Below are positions 27,411 through 37,525 of a stretch of DNA of 64,000 nucleotides, in pieces. The notes under the pieces are model-generated. The model saw only the letters and a list, made by a program, of their open reading frames with translations, ran no database searches and was not told where the DNA came from. The position numbers and the translations under genes are program-made. The stretch lies in the NCBI RefSeq assembly GCF_000238315.3, contig NZ_CP011925.1, positions 1,116,001-1,180,000 on the forward strand, written 5' to 3'. Every line of letters begins with the position of its first letter. The stretch's first letter is position 1. This DNA comes from Pseudoalteromonas piscicida. Lineage in GTDB: Bacteria > Pseudomonadota > Gammaproteobacteria > Enterobacterales > Alteromonadaceae.

Positions 27411-29322
27411 TTTTATCAATATTCTCTAAAAATCGAATTGCCTTGTTTAAGTCTCTCGTGCGAGACATATCAGGCAAACTACTTAAAAACGTCTGGCCGT
27501 ATTTTCTCGTAACTAAGCGATTATCGCAAATAATCAGTACACCTTTATCGTTAGCATCACGAATTAATCGCCCAACCCCCTGTTTCAACGCTATAACAGC
27601 TTGGGGGAGTTGTATTGCATCAAAGGGTTCTAATCCACGCATTTCAGCGTCTCGCATGCGCGCTTGCAATAAAGGGTCATCTGGTGAAGCAAATGGTAGC
27701 TTATCAATGACAACACAACTCAAAGTGTCACCTCTCACATCCACGCCCTCCCAAAAGGAGGCTGTACCAAGTAGTACGGCGTTACCGTGACGAATAAATT
27801 GCTCTAAAATTATCCGTTTCGATGCTTGACCCTGCATAAAAATAGGATATTGCAGTGCCGTATTCAGTCCTTCGTACACTAAATGCATCGCGCGATAACT
27901 GGTAAATAGTAAAAATGTACGCCCTTTTGCAGCTTCAATCACCTGTTTTGCAAGCTTTACCAGCGCATGTGGCATTAAGTCGTCACGGGTTTCCGGCAGA
28001 TAGCGTGGCAGGCATAGTAAGGCTTGCTGCTTATAATTAAATGGACTATCAACAATAAATTGTGAGGTCGGTTTAAGCCCTAAGCTACGACTAAAATGCT
28101 CTAGGGAATTATCAACGGATAAGGTGGCGGAGGTAAATACAAAGCTTGCCTCAGTGGTTTTGACAATTTGTGCAAACTTACTTGATACATCAAGCGGCGT
28201 GATATGAATAGATAAAAAGCGTCTTGTGGTTTCGAACCAGTAACTAAATCCAGTTTGACTGGTATCAAAGGCACGTTCAAACTGATTTTTAAAGGTCATA
28301 ACCTTTTCAAATGGGTGTTCTATTTTTTCGCTTCTATCCAGACAAAGCTTGAGCACTTTATAGAGAAAGTCTAAGTTAGCTATCACTCGATGCATGGCAT
28401 CGCAAATCGGTTTATTCGACAGCGCCTCACGCCAATCACCACGGGCACCATCGCCACCAAATACCAAACGCAAATCGGCGACGCTGGTTTCCAATTTATT
28501 GAGTGTTTTGCCAAGTTGCAACATATCTGGAATATCAGAACGGTAGATCACTCTTAAATCGTTAATAAGCGCTTGTAAAGCTTTAGTGCTGATAGTCTCA
28601 CCAAAGTAGTCACTGGCTATTTCTGGTAATTGATGTGCCTCATCGAAAATATAGCTATCCGCGGTTGGCATTAGCTCCGCAAAGCCTAAATCTTTTACGG
28701 CCATATCGGCAAAAAATAAATGATGATTGATCACCACAACATCGGCATCGACTGCCTTTAATCTTGCCTTTCGGATATAGCAGTCTTCGTAGTCTGGGCA
28801 CTCTTTTCCTAAACAGTTATCTGCAGTTGAGGTAACGTAGGGTAATACCTTTGCGTCTTCTTCGATACCCACACAGTCAGCTAAGTCTCCACTGTGTGTT
28901 TCAGAAGCGAACTTTGCAACCATGGCAAGTTGGTGCATAACATCTGGGTCGTCGGTTGGCACATGGCTTAAATGCTGTGATAAACGGTAAGGGCAAAGGT
29001 AATTGGCTCTCCCCTTTAGCAAAGTGACTTTTTTACCACTGTTAAGCACCTTTTTTAGGGTCGGTACGTCGCGATGGAATAATTGCTCTTGCAAGGCCTT
29101 AGAGCCGGTTGAGACGATGACTTTACCTTTAGACTGAAAGGCAGGAATGAGATAGGCAAACGTTTTCCCCGTCCCTGTTCCTGCTTCGGCGATGCATTGT
29201 CCACCATTTTGTATGGTTTCTTCTACCGCAATAGCCATATCAATTTGAGGCTGTCTTGGTTGATAGCCCGGGAAATGCTGGGCTAAAGGCCCCGTAGAAG
29301 AGAAAGTCGTAGATACAGCCAA
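27400..29322 (-). CDS. yoaA: ATP-dependent DNA helicase YoaA (DinG/XPD family)
   Basis: An iron-sulfur superfamily 2 helicase: motif Q region QPRQPQIDMA, Walker A EAGTGTGKTFAYL, four Cys for the 4Fe-4S cluster between residues about 105 and 210 (including NCLGKECPDYEDC), DEAH box FDEAHQL, and motif VI QGVGRLIRD. YoaA of E. coli helps repair stalled forks together with HolC. The frame is open to 29439, but the first about 40 residues there are non-conserved and partly encoded in a mobile repeat; the TTG at 29322 gives 640 residues, near the E. coli length. No clear ribosome site is seen, so the start is uncertain. Confidence 0.88.
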   Translation of the reverse strand: MAVSTTFSSTGPLAQHFPGYQPRQPQIDMAIAVEETIQNGGQCIAEAGTGTGKTFAYLIPAFQSKGKVIVSTGSKALQEQLFHRDVPTLKKVLNSGKKVTLLKGRANYLCPYRLSQHLSHVPTDDPDVMHQLAMVAKFASETHSGDLADCVGIEEDAKVLPYVTSTADNCLGKECPDYEDCYIRKARLKAVDADVVVINHHLFFADMAVKDLGFAELMPTADSYIFDEAHQLPEIASDYFGETISTKALQALINDLRVIYRSDIPDMLQLGKTLNKLETSVADLRLVFGGDGARGDWREALSNKPICDAMHRVIANLDFLYKVLKLCLDRSEKIEHPFEKVMTFKNQFERAFDTSQTGFSYWFETTRRFLSIHITPLDVSSKFAQIVKTTEASFVFTSATLSVDNSLEHFSRSLGLKPTSQFIVDSPFNYKQQALLCLPRYLPETRDDLMPHALVKLAKQVIEAAKGRTFLLFTSYRAMHLVYEGLNTALQYPIFMQGQASKRIILEQFIRHGNAVLLGTASFWEGVDVRGDTLSCVVIDKLPFASPDDPLLQARMRDAEMRGLEPFDAIQLPQAVIALKQGVGRLIRDANDKGVLIICDNRLVTRKYGQTFLSSLPDMSRTRDLNKAIRFLENIDKNEK

Positions 29323-29410
29323 AGTAATGTAGTTTACAAACAGACAGGTCGCGAAATTGTATGTGGCTAAGCAGCAAATCGCAACCGCTGTTTGGCAATA
29401 ACTGAGTGTT

Positions 29411-29573
29411 GATACCAATTGAATTAATTCTCTAATCAATTTGAAGGGTGAAATAGCATATTAGCTTCGTTAAAAACTTCTCATTTAGAACACTAAATAG
29501 CAAAATTTTTGCCTAGCTACTAAAGCTATTTCCCTGCTTCAAAATAGATCATTTACTTAATACAACTGGTATT
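29411..29573. repeat. Miniature inverted-repeat element (copy A)
   Basis: An AT-rich element of about 162 bases has imperfect terminal inverted repeats: TACCAATTGAATTAA at the left and TACCAGTTGTATTAA (reverse complement of the right end), 13 of 15 matching. It is about 80% alike to copy B at 48743-48903. It contains an inner inverted pair AAATAGC/GCTATTT and no gene. It fills the space between yoaA and the membrane-protein gene, whose TAA overlaps its right tip. Confidence 0.8.
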
Positions 29574-29916
29574 ACCTATTAAGTTGTCGTTTAACCTTAA
29601 TCATGCCTATCCCACAAATAGTGAGATACACGAGATATAAAGCGATGCGGTTAAGCCAAGTGGGCTCTGGAGAAGGCATGATAACACGCAAGTAATCGTT
29701 CAAAACCAGCATACCGACACCGACAATGATGGCTGTCAATTGAAAGTGGCGGTGATTGGCTGAAGAAATGGTAAACAAGGAAACTAAGAGCAGTGCAAGG
29801 CTTAAGTAAAATGCTAAAACAGCCATGCTACCGGGCACAACACTGGGAGCTAACGCTAGCGCAGACAGACCTACAACGAACCAACCTATGAGATTTTTTA
29901 CTGACTTATACGACAT
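29572..29916 (-). CDS. Small inner-membrane protein of unknown function
   Basis: This 114-residue protein has about four membrane segments (residues 9-26, 31-52, 60-78, 92-110). The ATG at 29916 is chosen because AAGGAG lies 7 bases before it; the open frame goes on to 29979 without support. No family is recognised. Its stop codon overlaps the edge of the mobile repeat, so the insertion may have altered its last residues. Confidence 0.65.
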   Translation of the reverse strand: MSYKSVKNLIGWFVVGLSALALAPSVVPGSMAVLAFYLSLALLLVSLFTISSANHRHFQLTAIIVGVGMLVLNDYLRVIMPSPEPTWLNRIALYLVYLTICGIGMIKVKRQLNR

Positions 29917-30195
29917 GTTATTTCTCCTTAAATAAATGGTCGTTAATTTATGCAACTTTGTTTGAATTACTGAATACAAACAGAACTATCAAATGTGTCG
30001 GTATCGAAACAGAACATGGCGAGTGTATCGATAATGGCACGCAAAATACAGCAAGAGTAAAGCGATAACAGTCTACATCATATTGATTGTATGAATAAAA
30101 ATATAGAAAGTAAAAGCTGGTATCAAAACTGCAAATTAAGCTTACGTTAGAAAACATACAATAGTGATAACGGACACACTAAAAAAGGACACAAC

Positions 30196-31200
30196 ATGTT
30201 TATTAAATCGCTTATCTATACCTCTTGCGCGGTTATTATTTTGTATAGTGCTTTAACATATGCACAGCAACCCAATTCTCAAATAACAATGCTTGAGTCT
30301 GCTTTTTATCATCGTCAGTATCAGCAAGTCACTAAAATCCTTAACACGCTAAAAGATAAAGAGCTTGATGCTGAAATAATGGCCGTGTCAGTTGCGGTTG
30401 CGCAAAATGATGATAATAAAGAAGCACTGTTAAACACCTTGATTAAGCGTCATATAGACAATGCAAAGGTGCATTTTACTGCTGGTAATTTATGGTATCA
30501 AATAAAGCAACAGTCAAACCTTTTTAATAAACTTAGCTTAGTTGAAAAGTCTAACAAGCACTTTATAAAAGCTGCAGAATTGGCGCCAAATAATCCTGAG
30601 TACTTAGTATCTGCAGCGAAAGCATTAGCTATAGAAAGTGGCTTTTGGGATTCTGAAAAAAAAGCATCAAAAGCGATAGTTGATAGACTAAAAGCAATGG
30701 ATGACCGTTACTATAACTTGGCTTTTATGGATTACTTACAAAACACACAAAATGAAGAGTTAGCCCTAAAAACGGTAGCTTATGTGGGTCAACATTATGC
30801 GCAAGATATCGTTTTGATCCATCGAGCTGCTAACTTATTGTGGACTTTTTCAGCGAAAGACGCAGCGCAGCGTTTATTCACTAACGGGTGCCTGATTGAG
30901 CATATTGCACTAAGCCAACTACCAACGTGGAGAGATGTTTGTGTTTCATCGGCTTATTTAGCGCTTCAGCAACACGGTGATAAGCCTAGGGCTGTTGATG
31001 CTATGGAACGCTTATTGGGAAAAGAGCGAGTACAGGATGAGCTGCATATGGAGTATTTAATGCTTCAGGCTGAGTTATACCGTGTACTGAAACAAAACGA
31101 AAAGGCTAGAAGTACGTACCTTCAGGCATTGAATCTTACCAAAATGCGTTCAACTGAGCGAGATATTCACCGGGCTCTCGCTGGACTAGACGATACATAA
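30196..31200 (+). CDS. Periplasmic TPR-like repeat protein
   Basis: This 334-residue protein has a signal peptide (residues 1-23, ALTYA-QQP) and is helical throughout, with several pairs of helices resembling tetratricopeptide repeats (for example HFIKAAELAPNNPEYLVSAA, ELYRVLKQNEKARSTYLQAL). TPR proteins serve as scaffolds for complexes; the partner is unknown. AAGGA precedes the ATG. It stands alone. Confidence 0.7.
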   Translation: MFIKSLIYTSCAVIILYSALTYAQQPNSQITMLESAFYHRQYQQVTKILNTLKDKELDAEIMAVSVAVAQNDDNKEALLNTLIKRHIDNAKVHFTAGNLWYQIKQQSNLFNKLSLVEKSNKHFIKAAELAPNNPEYLVSAAKALAIESGFWDSEKKASKAIVDRLKAMDDRYYNLAFMDYLQNTQNEELALKTVAYVGQHYAQDIVLIHRAANLLWTFSAKDAAQRLFTNGCLIEHIALSQLPTWRDVCVSSAYLALQQHGDKPRAVDAMERLLGKERVQDELHMEYLMLQAELYRVLKQNEKARSTYLQALNLTKMRSTERDIHRALAGLDDT

Positions 31201-31292
31201 GCTAGGTTCGAAAAAGCGGGTGGGATATGTTGGGGAATAGATACACTCAGGTATTGAGAAATGTTCAATAGGTTATTTTGTGCAAAATAAAT

Positions 31293-31538
31293 CTACGCCC
31301 ATGTATCTAGATTCTCACCCTTATGTTCTTCGTGAGATTTTTCCTCCTCATCTTCTTCATCTTCGCCTTCTTTAATTTTTTCATGCTCAGCAGCTTGGCG
31401 TTTAAGTTCAATCTCGGTTTTTAGATCTTTCTTAACTTTTTCAATCTTATAGTGCTGCACACCAGCTACATGAAATGCAGACTTATGAGTTACATCTAGC
31501 CGTACGATTGGGCCTAAAAAAGGTTTAAAAGCATCCAT
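31293..31538 (-). CDS. Small acidic protein of unknown function
   Basis: This 81-residue protein has a structured first half (FKPFLGPIVRLDVTH), a charged helix and a strongly acidic tail (EGEDEEDEEEKSHEEH). The ATG at 31538 follows GGGGAG; a GTG 12 bases upstream is the alternative. It lies divergently before the his leader. No family is recognised. Confidence 0.55.
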   Translation of the reverse strand: MDAFKPFLGPIVRLDVTHKSAFHVAGVQHYKIEKVKKDLKTEIELKRQAAEHEKIKEGEDEEDEEEKSHEEHKGENLDTWA

Positions 31539-31693
31539 CTGCTCCCCCACTAACCTACTGTTGGTTTTACTTATTATCGACTGTTATAAGCTATTCTTTA
31601 ATTTGCGTAAAAAAATGATTGCCAAGTAGAACAAAATTATGTTTATCTATAAATGAACTTTTTGAATAACATATTAATTACAAAGGTAACATC

Positions 31694-31744
31694 ATGCTAA
31701 TGACACTGACAGCAAAACATCATCACCATCATCATACGGGATAG
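31694..31744 (+). CDS. hisL: his operon leader peptide
   Basis: A 16-residue reading frame, MLMTLTAKHHHHHHTG, contains six consecutive His codons and follows an AAAGG ribosome site. Stalling at these codons when His-tRNA is short lets the antiterminator form downstream. This is the classical leader of enterobacterial his operons. Confidence 0.95.
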   Translation: MLMTLTAKHHHHHHTG

Positions 31745-31849
31745 CCTGTCAGTTATTTCGCTGGTGGGTTATTCCTGAAAGGAACCTCCGGCGAGATGTA
31801 AACTAGAGTTAATATTTATTTCGCCCCGAGGTTCCGCCTCGGGGTTTTT
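31705..31849 (+). promoter_or_regulatory. his attenuator
   Basis: Three exclusive pairings are visible. ACTGACAG (31705-31712, inside the leader frame) pairs with CTGTCAGT (31746-31753). GGAACCTC (31781-31788) pairs with GAGGTTCC (31828-31835) as antiterminator. CCCCGAGG (31824-31831) pairs with CCTCGGGG (31837-31844), followed by five T, as terminator. Ribosome stalling on the His codons would free the antiterminator. Confidence 0.92.
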
Positions 31850-31874
31850 CGTTTAAAGAATTAGGAAATAAATA

Positions 31875-32774
31875 ATGAGCAATAGCAACCGTTTAAGAAT
31901 CGCAATCCAAAAATCAGGCCGTCTTTCAAAGGATTGCCAAGCCCTACTCAAACAACTTGGTGTAAAACTAAACCTACGTGAACAACGTTTAATCGCCCAC
32001 TCTACCAACATGCCTATTGATGTACTTAGAGTACGTGATGACGATATCCCTGGCCTTGTAATGGACGGCGTTTGTGATTTAGGCATTGTAGGTGAAAACG
32101 TGTTAGAAGAAGCTCAAGCTGAGCGTATTCGCAACGAGCAGTTTGCTGAGGTCACTAAGCTTTCAAAACTGGACTTTGGTTTTTGCCGCTTAGCGCTGGC
32201 GTGGCCACAAGAGATAGGTCAACAGGAGAAAGCGTGGTTTAATGGCAAACGCATCGCAACCACCTACCCAGAGATTTTAAAGCAATATCTAAAACGTGAG
32301 AACATCGATGCCAGCGTGGTCATGTTAACAGGCTCGGTAGAAGTAGCACCTCGAGCAGGCCTTGCTGACGCCATTTGTGACTTAGTATCAACCGGTGCAA
32401 CGCTTGAGGCTAATGGCCTGATGCAAGGCGATACCATCTTAGAATCTAATGCTTGCCTCATTCAAAATGCAGCATTGACTGACCAAAGTAAGCTTGCGCT
32501 GATCGATAAGCTAATGCCACGCCTTAAAGGGGTGAAACAGGCAAAAGAAAGCAAGTACATCATGATGCATGCACCAAAGAATAAGTTAGATGAAGTATGT
32601 GCATTACTTCCTGGCACAGGCCAGCCAACTTTACTTGCACTTGCTGGCAGCGATGAATATGTAGCACTTCACATGGTCAGCTCTGAAACCCTATTTTGGG
32701 AGACGATGGAAGAGTTAAAAGCGCTTGGTGCTAACTCAATTCTCGTCATGCCAATTGAAAAGATGATGGAGTAA
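31875..32774 (+). CDS. hisG: ATP phosphoribosyltransferase
   Basis: HisG condenses ATP and PRPP, the first step of histidine synthesis, and is inhibited by histidine. The 299-residue long form (no HisZ needed) starts with [14 protein letters not shown] and has the PRPP signature [18 protein letters not shown] and a C-terminal regulatory domain ([14 protein letters not shown]). It is the first gene after the attenuator, 4 bases before hisD. Confidence 0.96.
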   Translation: MSNSNRLRIAIQKSGRLSKDCQALLKQLGVKLNLREQRLIAHSTNMPIDVLRVRDDDIPGLVMDGVCDLGIVGENVLEEAQAERIRNEQFAEVTKLSKLDFGFCRLALAWPQEIGQQEKAWFNGKRIATTYPEILKQYLKRENIDASVVMLTGSVEVAPRAGLADAICDLVSTGATLEANGLMQGDTILESNACLIQNAALTDQSKLALIDKLMPRLKGVKQAKESKYIMMHAPKNKLDEVCALLPGTGQPTLLALAGSDEYVALHMVSSETLFWETMEELKALGANSILVMPIEKMME

Positions 32775-32778
32775 TAGC

Positions 32779-34074
32779 ATGTTTGATTGGCAGCAAGCCA
32801 CCAGCGAGCAACGCAGCGAATGCTTGAGCCGTCCTGCGGTCAAAGTGGGTGATAAGGTAAAAGCAACTGTTGAAAAGATAATTGATAACGTCGCTCACAA
32901 CGGCGACAACGCATTACTTGCTTATGCCGAGCAGTTTGACGCCCGTGTTAGCCCAAGAATACGGGTAACGGGATCAGAGCTTATTGAAAGCGAATTTGCA
33001 TTAACACCTGAACTTAAAAGTGCTATTGACCAAGCGTATGGCAACATTAAGAGGTTTCACCAGTTGCAGTTACCACAAAGCAAGAAAATTGAGAGTCAGC
33101 CAGGCGTGACCTGCGAGCTCAGATATCAAGCGATAGAAGCCGTAGGTTTATATGTGCCAGGTGGTAGTGCGCCACTGCCTTCTTCTGTATTGATGCAAGG
33201 CGTGTGTGCGCAACTAAGTGGTGCAAAAACAATCGTGTTGGCGACGCCGGTCAAAGGTGATTGCCAAATACATCCTGCGATTTTGTATGCGGCTAAATTG
33301 TGTGGCGTTACCGATGTGATTGAATGTGGTGGTGCAGGTGCAATTGCTGCCATGGCGCTAGGTACTAACAGCGTACCAAAAGTGAACAAAATTTTTGGTC
33401 CAGGCAATAGTTTTGTCACAATGGCAAAACAGCTGCTTTCTCAGTCAGTGCCGGGACTTGCGATTGATATGCCAGCTGGCCCTTCAGAGGTGTTAGTGAT
33501 TGCAGATAAGGGCGCTAACCCAGAATTTATCGCCGCCGATCTACTTTCTCAGGCGGAGCATGGGGAAGACTCGCAAGTAATATTATTAGCGTCCGACAGT
33601 CAACTAATCGAAGAAACTGAAGCTGCAATCGAGCGTCAACTAAGCAAGCTTAGTCGCGTTGATATTGCCAGAGCTGCGCTTAAAAATAGCACGCTGATTT
33701 TAGTTGAGAGCATAGAGCAAGCATTTGAGATCTCAGCAGAGTATGGGCCAGAGCACCTTATCTTACAGATAAGGGATGCAGAGCGTTTCCTGCCGCTAGT
33801 AAAAAACGCAGGCTCAGTGTTTGTTGGTGACTATACGCCAGAATCAGCAGGTGACTATGCGTCTGGCACCAACCATGTATTGCCAACCTATGGTTATTCA
33901 AAAACCTACTCAAGTTTAAACCTAATGGATTTTTATAAGGCTTACACAGTACAAACCATCACAAAAGAAGGCCTGCGTGGTTTGCGCTCTGCCATTTTAC
34001 CTTTGGCACAAGCTGAGGGACTAGATGCACATGCGAACGCCGTCAAAGTGAGGTTGGAGAATAATAATGACTAA
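32779..34074 (+). CDS. hisD: Histidinol dehydrogenase
   Basis: HisD oxidises histidinol to histidine in two NAD-dependent steps, with zinc. The 431-residue protein shows VGLYVPGGSAPLPSSVLM, the FGPGNSFVTMAKQLL region, MPAGPSEVLVIAD and the catalytic DLLSQAEHGEDSQ and EYGPEHLIL motifs. Its end overlaps hisC by 8 bases. Confidence 0.96.
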   Translation: MFDWQQATSEQRSECLSRPAVKVGDKVKATVEKIIDNVAHNGDNALLAYAEQFDARVSPRIRVTGSELIESEFALTPELKSAIDQAYGNIKRFHQLQLPQSKKIESQPGVTCELRYQAIEAVGLYVPGGSAPLPSSVLMQGVCAQLSGAKTIVLATPVKGDCQIHPAILYAAKLCGVTDVIECGGAGAIAAMALGTNSVPKVNKIFGPGNSFVTMAKQLLSQSVPGLAIDMPAGPSEVLVIADKGANPEFIAADLLSQAEHGEDSQVILLASDSQLIEETEAAIERQLSKLSRVDIARAALKNSTLILVESIEQAFEISAEYGPEHLILQIRDAERFLPLVKNAGSVFVGDYTPESAGDYASGTNHVLPTYGYSKTYSSLNLMDFYKAYTVQTITKEGLRGLRSAILPLAQAEGLDAHANAVKVRLENNND

Positions 34075-35134
34075 TATTGCGCTACCAAATAACATTGAAA
34101 AGCTTAAGGCCTACAGTTCTGCGAAAAGTGCAAAGCTAACAGGTACTACGTGGCTCAATGCCAATGAAAGTCCATACGCTCGTGTGCTTGAAATGCGCTT
34201 TGATAACTTAAACCGTTATCCGGATCCGCAGCCACAAACGGTAATTGATGCCTATGCAGGCTACGCAAAGGTCGAGCAAACAAATGTATTGATGACACGT
34301 GGTGCCGATGAAGGCATTGAGTTATTAGTACGCACATATTGTGAACCGGCTAAAGATAGTATTGCAATCTTTACCCCTACTTATGGTATGTACAAAGTTA
34401 CGGCAGACACCCACAACATCGCTATTAATGAATTAAGCCAAGATCAGCTTGCCAATGACGATGTGGATACACTAACCGCTGCAATTGGCGACGCTAAACT
34501 TGTCTTCGTTTGTAATCCAAATAACCCAACCGGTGCAATGCAACCTGCCAGCAAAGTCGCTGCACTTGCTGATAAGCTTAAAGGCCGTGCAATCGTGGTC
34601 GTTGATGAAGCGTATATTGAGTTCTGTGAAGAAAAAACCTGCGTTGAGCTTATCAAAGAGTTCTCAAATGTTGTTGTGCTACGCACACTATCTAAAGCGT
34701 TTGCACTGGCAGGACTTCGCGTTGGCTTTATGCTAGCGAGTGAAGCGCTATTGGCACCAGTGAGAAAAGTGATTGCGCCCTACCCTGTTTCTACAGTTGT
34801 GGCACAAATAGCAGCAACAGCGTTAACGTCAGATGCGATAACGCAGATGCGTCGGCAAGTCTCTATTTTGAACCTAGCAAAAAAGAAGCTTATACAATGG
34901 CTACAAGACAGCGAGTTCGTAAGCGCAATATTATGCGGCGAAGGCAACTTTGTTACTTTACAGCTAACCGACAAACAGTTTGTGGAGCAAGCGATGCGTC
35001 AAGGGTTAATCATGCGGCCATTTGTGCTGTTTGGCGAGGACAACTGGTTGCGGATCTCTATCGGCAACGAGCAGGAATTAAAACAAGTAGAAAACTGGCT
35101 GAAACAATGCCAAGTCACTGAGGAAGTATCATGA
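34067..35134 (+). CDS. hisC: Histidinol-phosphate aminotransferase
   Basis: A 355-residue PLP enzyme that transfers the amino group from glutamate to imidazole-acetol phosphate. Visible are WLNANESPYA, NPNNPTGAM, VVDEAYIEF and the Lys-bearing TLSKAFALAGLRVG motif. It overlaps hisD and hisB (ATGA). Confidence 0.96.
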   Translation: MTNIALPNNIEKLKAYSSAKSAKLTGTTWLNANESPYARVLEMRFDNLNRYPDPQPQTVIDAYAGYAKVEQTNVLMTRGADEGIELLVRTYCEPAKDSIAIFTPTYGMYKVTADTHNIAINELSQDQLANDDVDTLTAAIGDAKLVFVCNPNNPTGAMQPASKVAALADKLKGRAIVVVDEAYIEFCEEKTCVELIKEFSNVVVLRTLSKAFALAGLRVGFMLASEALLAPVRKVIAPYPVSTVVAQIAATALTSDAITQMRRQVSILNLAKKKLIQWLQDSEFVSAILCGEGNFVTLQLTDKQFVEQAMRQGLIMRPFVLFGEDNWLRISIGNEQELKQVENWLKQCQVTEEVS

Positions 35135-36192
35135 GCGCCCCCTATTTATTCATCGACCGCGATGGCACTATTATTGAAGAGCCAATAACCGATAAACAAG
35201 TGGATAGTCTAGAGAAATTGGCACTATTACCCAATGTGATCCCAGCGCTATTACAACTGCAATCATTTGGTTACAAGCTAGTGATGGTATCTAATCAAGA
35301 TGGCCTCGGCACAGATAGCTTCCCTCAAGCTGATTTTGATGCGCCTCAAGATAAAATGATGCAAATCCTAACAAGCCAAGGGATCCGTTTTGAGGAAGTT
35401 CTGATCTGTCCTCACTTTGACGAAGACAACTGCCAATGTCGCAAACCTAAAACAGGATTACTCACTGAACTGATGCGCTCTGGTAAAGTGAACCTTAGCA
35501 AATCATTTGTTATTGGCGATAGGCAAACCGATATTCAGCTTGCAGAAAACCTCTGCATTGAAGGTATTCTCTACGAAGATAACTGGCCCGCCATTGTGAC
35601 GCAGTTAACCACCTTAAATCGCAGTGCACACATTGCCAGAAATACCAAAGAAACACAGATTTCGGTAGCGATAAATTTGGATCAACAAGCCAATGGGCAG
35701 ATTTCAACAGGGCTTGGTTTTTTCGACCATATGCTAGATCAGATCAGAACTCACGCTAACCTTGGTTTGAATATACAGGCGAAAGGTGACTTACATATAG
35801 ACGAGCACCACCTTGTAGAAGACATAGGGATTGCCCTTGGTCAGGCTTTTAAGACCGCGCTTGGCACAAAATCACAAATCGCACGTTATGGATTTGCGTT
35901 GCCTATGGATGAATGTAAAGCAGAATGTCAGTTGGATTTATCTGGACGCGCGTCTTTTGTACTTAATGCTGACTTTACACGAGATAAAGTAGGCGACTTA
36001 GATGTACAAATGGTTGAGCATTTCTTTAAATCCTTTGCAGATAATGCGGCTGTGAGTTTAATTTTGAGCGTGAGCGAAGGTAATGCCCACCATCAAGTTG
36101 AGGGCTTATTCAAAGCATTTTCTCGTGCTATTCGCATGGCAATTGCAACGGATGCGTCACAGCAAATGGCAAGTTCAAAGGGGTGTTTATGA
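35131..36192 (+). CDS. hisB: Bifunctional imidazoleglycerol-phosphate dehydratase / histidinol-phosphatase
   Basis: A 353-residue fusion. The N-terminal HAD phosphatase (residues 1-165) has FIDRDGTIIEEP, the zinc loop CPHFDEDNCQCRKPKTG and GDRQTDI. The C-terminal dehydratase (170-353) has GLGFFDHMLDQI, DEHHLVEDIGIALGQ and EGNAHHQVEGLFKA. The fusion is typical for gammaproteobacteria. It overlaps hisC and hisH by ATGA-type junctions. Confidence 0.96.
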   Translation: MSAPYLFIDRDGTIIEEPITDKQVDSLEKLALLPNVIPALLQLQSFGYKLVMVSNQDGLGTDSFPQADFDAPQDKMMQILTSQGIRFEEVLICPHFDEDNCQCRKPKTGLLTELMRSGKVNLSKSFVIGDRQTDIQLAENLCIEGILYEDNWPAIVTQLTTLNRSAHIARNTKETQISVAINLDQQANGQISTGLGFFDHMLDQIRTHANLGLNIQAKGDLHIDEHHLVEDIGIALGQAFKTALGTKSQIARYGFALPMDECKAECQLDLSGRASFVLNADFTRDKVGDLDVQMVEHFFKSFADNAAVSLILSVSEGNAHHQVEGLFKAFSRAIRMAIATDASQQMASSKGCL

Positions 36193-36779
36193 TTGCAATT
36201 ATTAATACTGGTTGTGCCAATATTAACTCAGTGCGTTTTGCATTTGAGCGCCTTGGTGTCACACCTGAAGTGATCACGGCACCTGAGAAATTAGCCCGCT
36301 TTGAACGAGCAATTTTACCTGGCGTCGGCCACGCCAATGTAGCAATGAAGCGGTTAAATGAGCAAGGCTGGGCACAGGCAATAGCTGACTATCAACGGCC
36401 TTTGATGGGTATTTGCTTAGGGATGCAGCTACTTTGTGAATCGACAGAAGAAGGTGATATTCCGTGCTTAGGTCGCATTCCTGGTAAGGTTGAGTTGTTA
36501 GAGACTAACGAGCTAACTGCACCGCATATGGGCTGGAATAACCTATGTGTGGTGAAGCCTCATGCGCTCACTACAGGGCTCAGTGAACAAGACCAAGTGT
36601 ACTTTGTACACAGTTTTGCGCATACCATCAATCAATCGACATTGGTTTCGGGTGAGTACGGTCAAGCATTTTCTGCAATTGTTGCAAACGACAATTATGC
36701 CGGCATGCAATTTCATCCAGAGCGCAGCAGCAAGGTTGGCGCGCAGCTTTTACAAAACTTTATTAATTGGCAGCTATAA
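36189..36779 (+). CDS. hisH: Imidazole glycerol phosphate synthase, glutaminase subunit
   Basis: HisH makes ammonia from glutamine for HisF. The 196-residue class I amidotransferase has PGVGHA, the nucleophile Cys in MGICLGMQLL, and FHPERSSKVG with the catalytic His and Glu. ATG at 36189 overlaps the hisB stop (ATGA); a GTG at 36183 is less likely. Confidence 0.96.
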   Translation: MIAIINTGCANINSVRFAFERLGVTPEVITAPEKLARFERAILPGVGHANVAMKRLNEQGWAQAIADYQRPLMGICLGMQLLCESTEEGDIPCLGRIPGKVELLETNELTAPHMGWNNLCVVKPHALTTGLSEQDQVYFVHSFAHTINQSTLVSGEYGQAFSAIVANDNYAGMQFHPERSSKVGAQLLQNFINWQL

Positions 36780-36790
36780 AAGGACGAACA

Positions 36791-37525
36791 ATGATTATTC
36801 CCGCTTTAGATGTATTAGAGAACAATATTGTTCGTTTGTATCAAGGCAAGTATGAAACCGCACAATTTTACCCATTTGATTTAGCCGAGCGTTTACTTGA
36901 ATACCAAAACGCAGGCGCAGCTAAGCTACATTTGGTGGATTTAGAAGGCGCTCGTGATCCGAGCAAAAAGCAATGGCGCACTATCCAAGCGGCGACTAAG
37001 GCTTTATCTGTTCCCTTTCAGGTAGGCGGTGGTATTCGCAGTATTGACGACGTAAAGCAATGGTTAGATGCCGGAGCCGCCCAAGTGGTGATAGGCTCGA
37101 TGGCGGTCGATAAACAGCAAGAAGTTGCTGCATGGATTAAAGCATGTGGCGCCGATAAATTTGTGATAGCACTTGATGTTAACAAAACCGAAAGTGGCTG
37201 GTCTCCTGCAACTCACGGCTGGCTAAATGATGCGAAAAGCGATCTATTCGAGCTATTAGATTTTTATGTTGAGCAAGGTGTAAGCGATTTTTTATGTACG
37301 GATATCAGTAAGGATGGCACGATGACAGGTCCATCGTTTACATTATACGAAGACATCACTAAACATAACGGTGCAATTAAAGTACAAGCATCAGGGGGGG
37401 TGAGCTCGCTTGACGATATTGCACGGCTTACAAAGCAACAAGTAGGTGGAGTGATACTTGGCAAGTCGCTACTTGAAGGTGTATTTAGCGTTGAGGAGGC
37501 TTTAGCATGTTATCAAAACGCATAA
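36791..37525 (+). CDS. hisA: ProFAR isomerase
   Basis: A 244-residue TIM-barrel enzyme that opens the ribose ring of ProFAR. The catalytic Asp are in [10 protein letters not shown] and [23 protein letters not shown] and [11 protein letters not shown] bind phosphate. The ATG at 36791 follows AAAAGGA. It overlaps hisF by 19 bases. Confidence 0.96.
   Translation: MIIPALDVLENNIVRLYQGKYETAQFYPFDLAERLLEYQNAGAAKLHLVDLEGARDPSKKQWRTIQAATKALSVPFQVGGGIRSIDDVKQWLDAGAAQVVIGSMAVDKQQEVAAWIKACGADKFVIALDVNKTESGWSPATHGWLNDAKSDLFELLDFYVEQGVSDFLCTDISKDGTMTGPSFTLYEDITKHNGAIKVQASGGVSSLDDIARLTKQQVGGVILGKSLLEGVFSVEEALACYQNA

Noticed and set aside
29948..30157. 69-residue minus-strand frame between the membrane-protein gene and the TPR gene
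   Set aside because: No ribosome site, Cys/Ser/Phe-rich random composition and no resemblance to a family; it is probably a chance frame.
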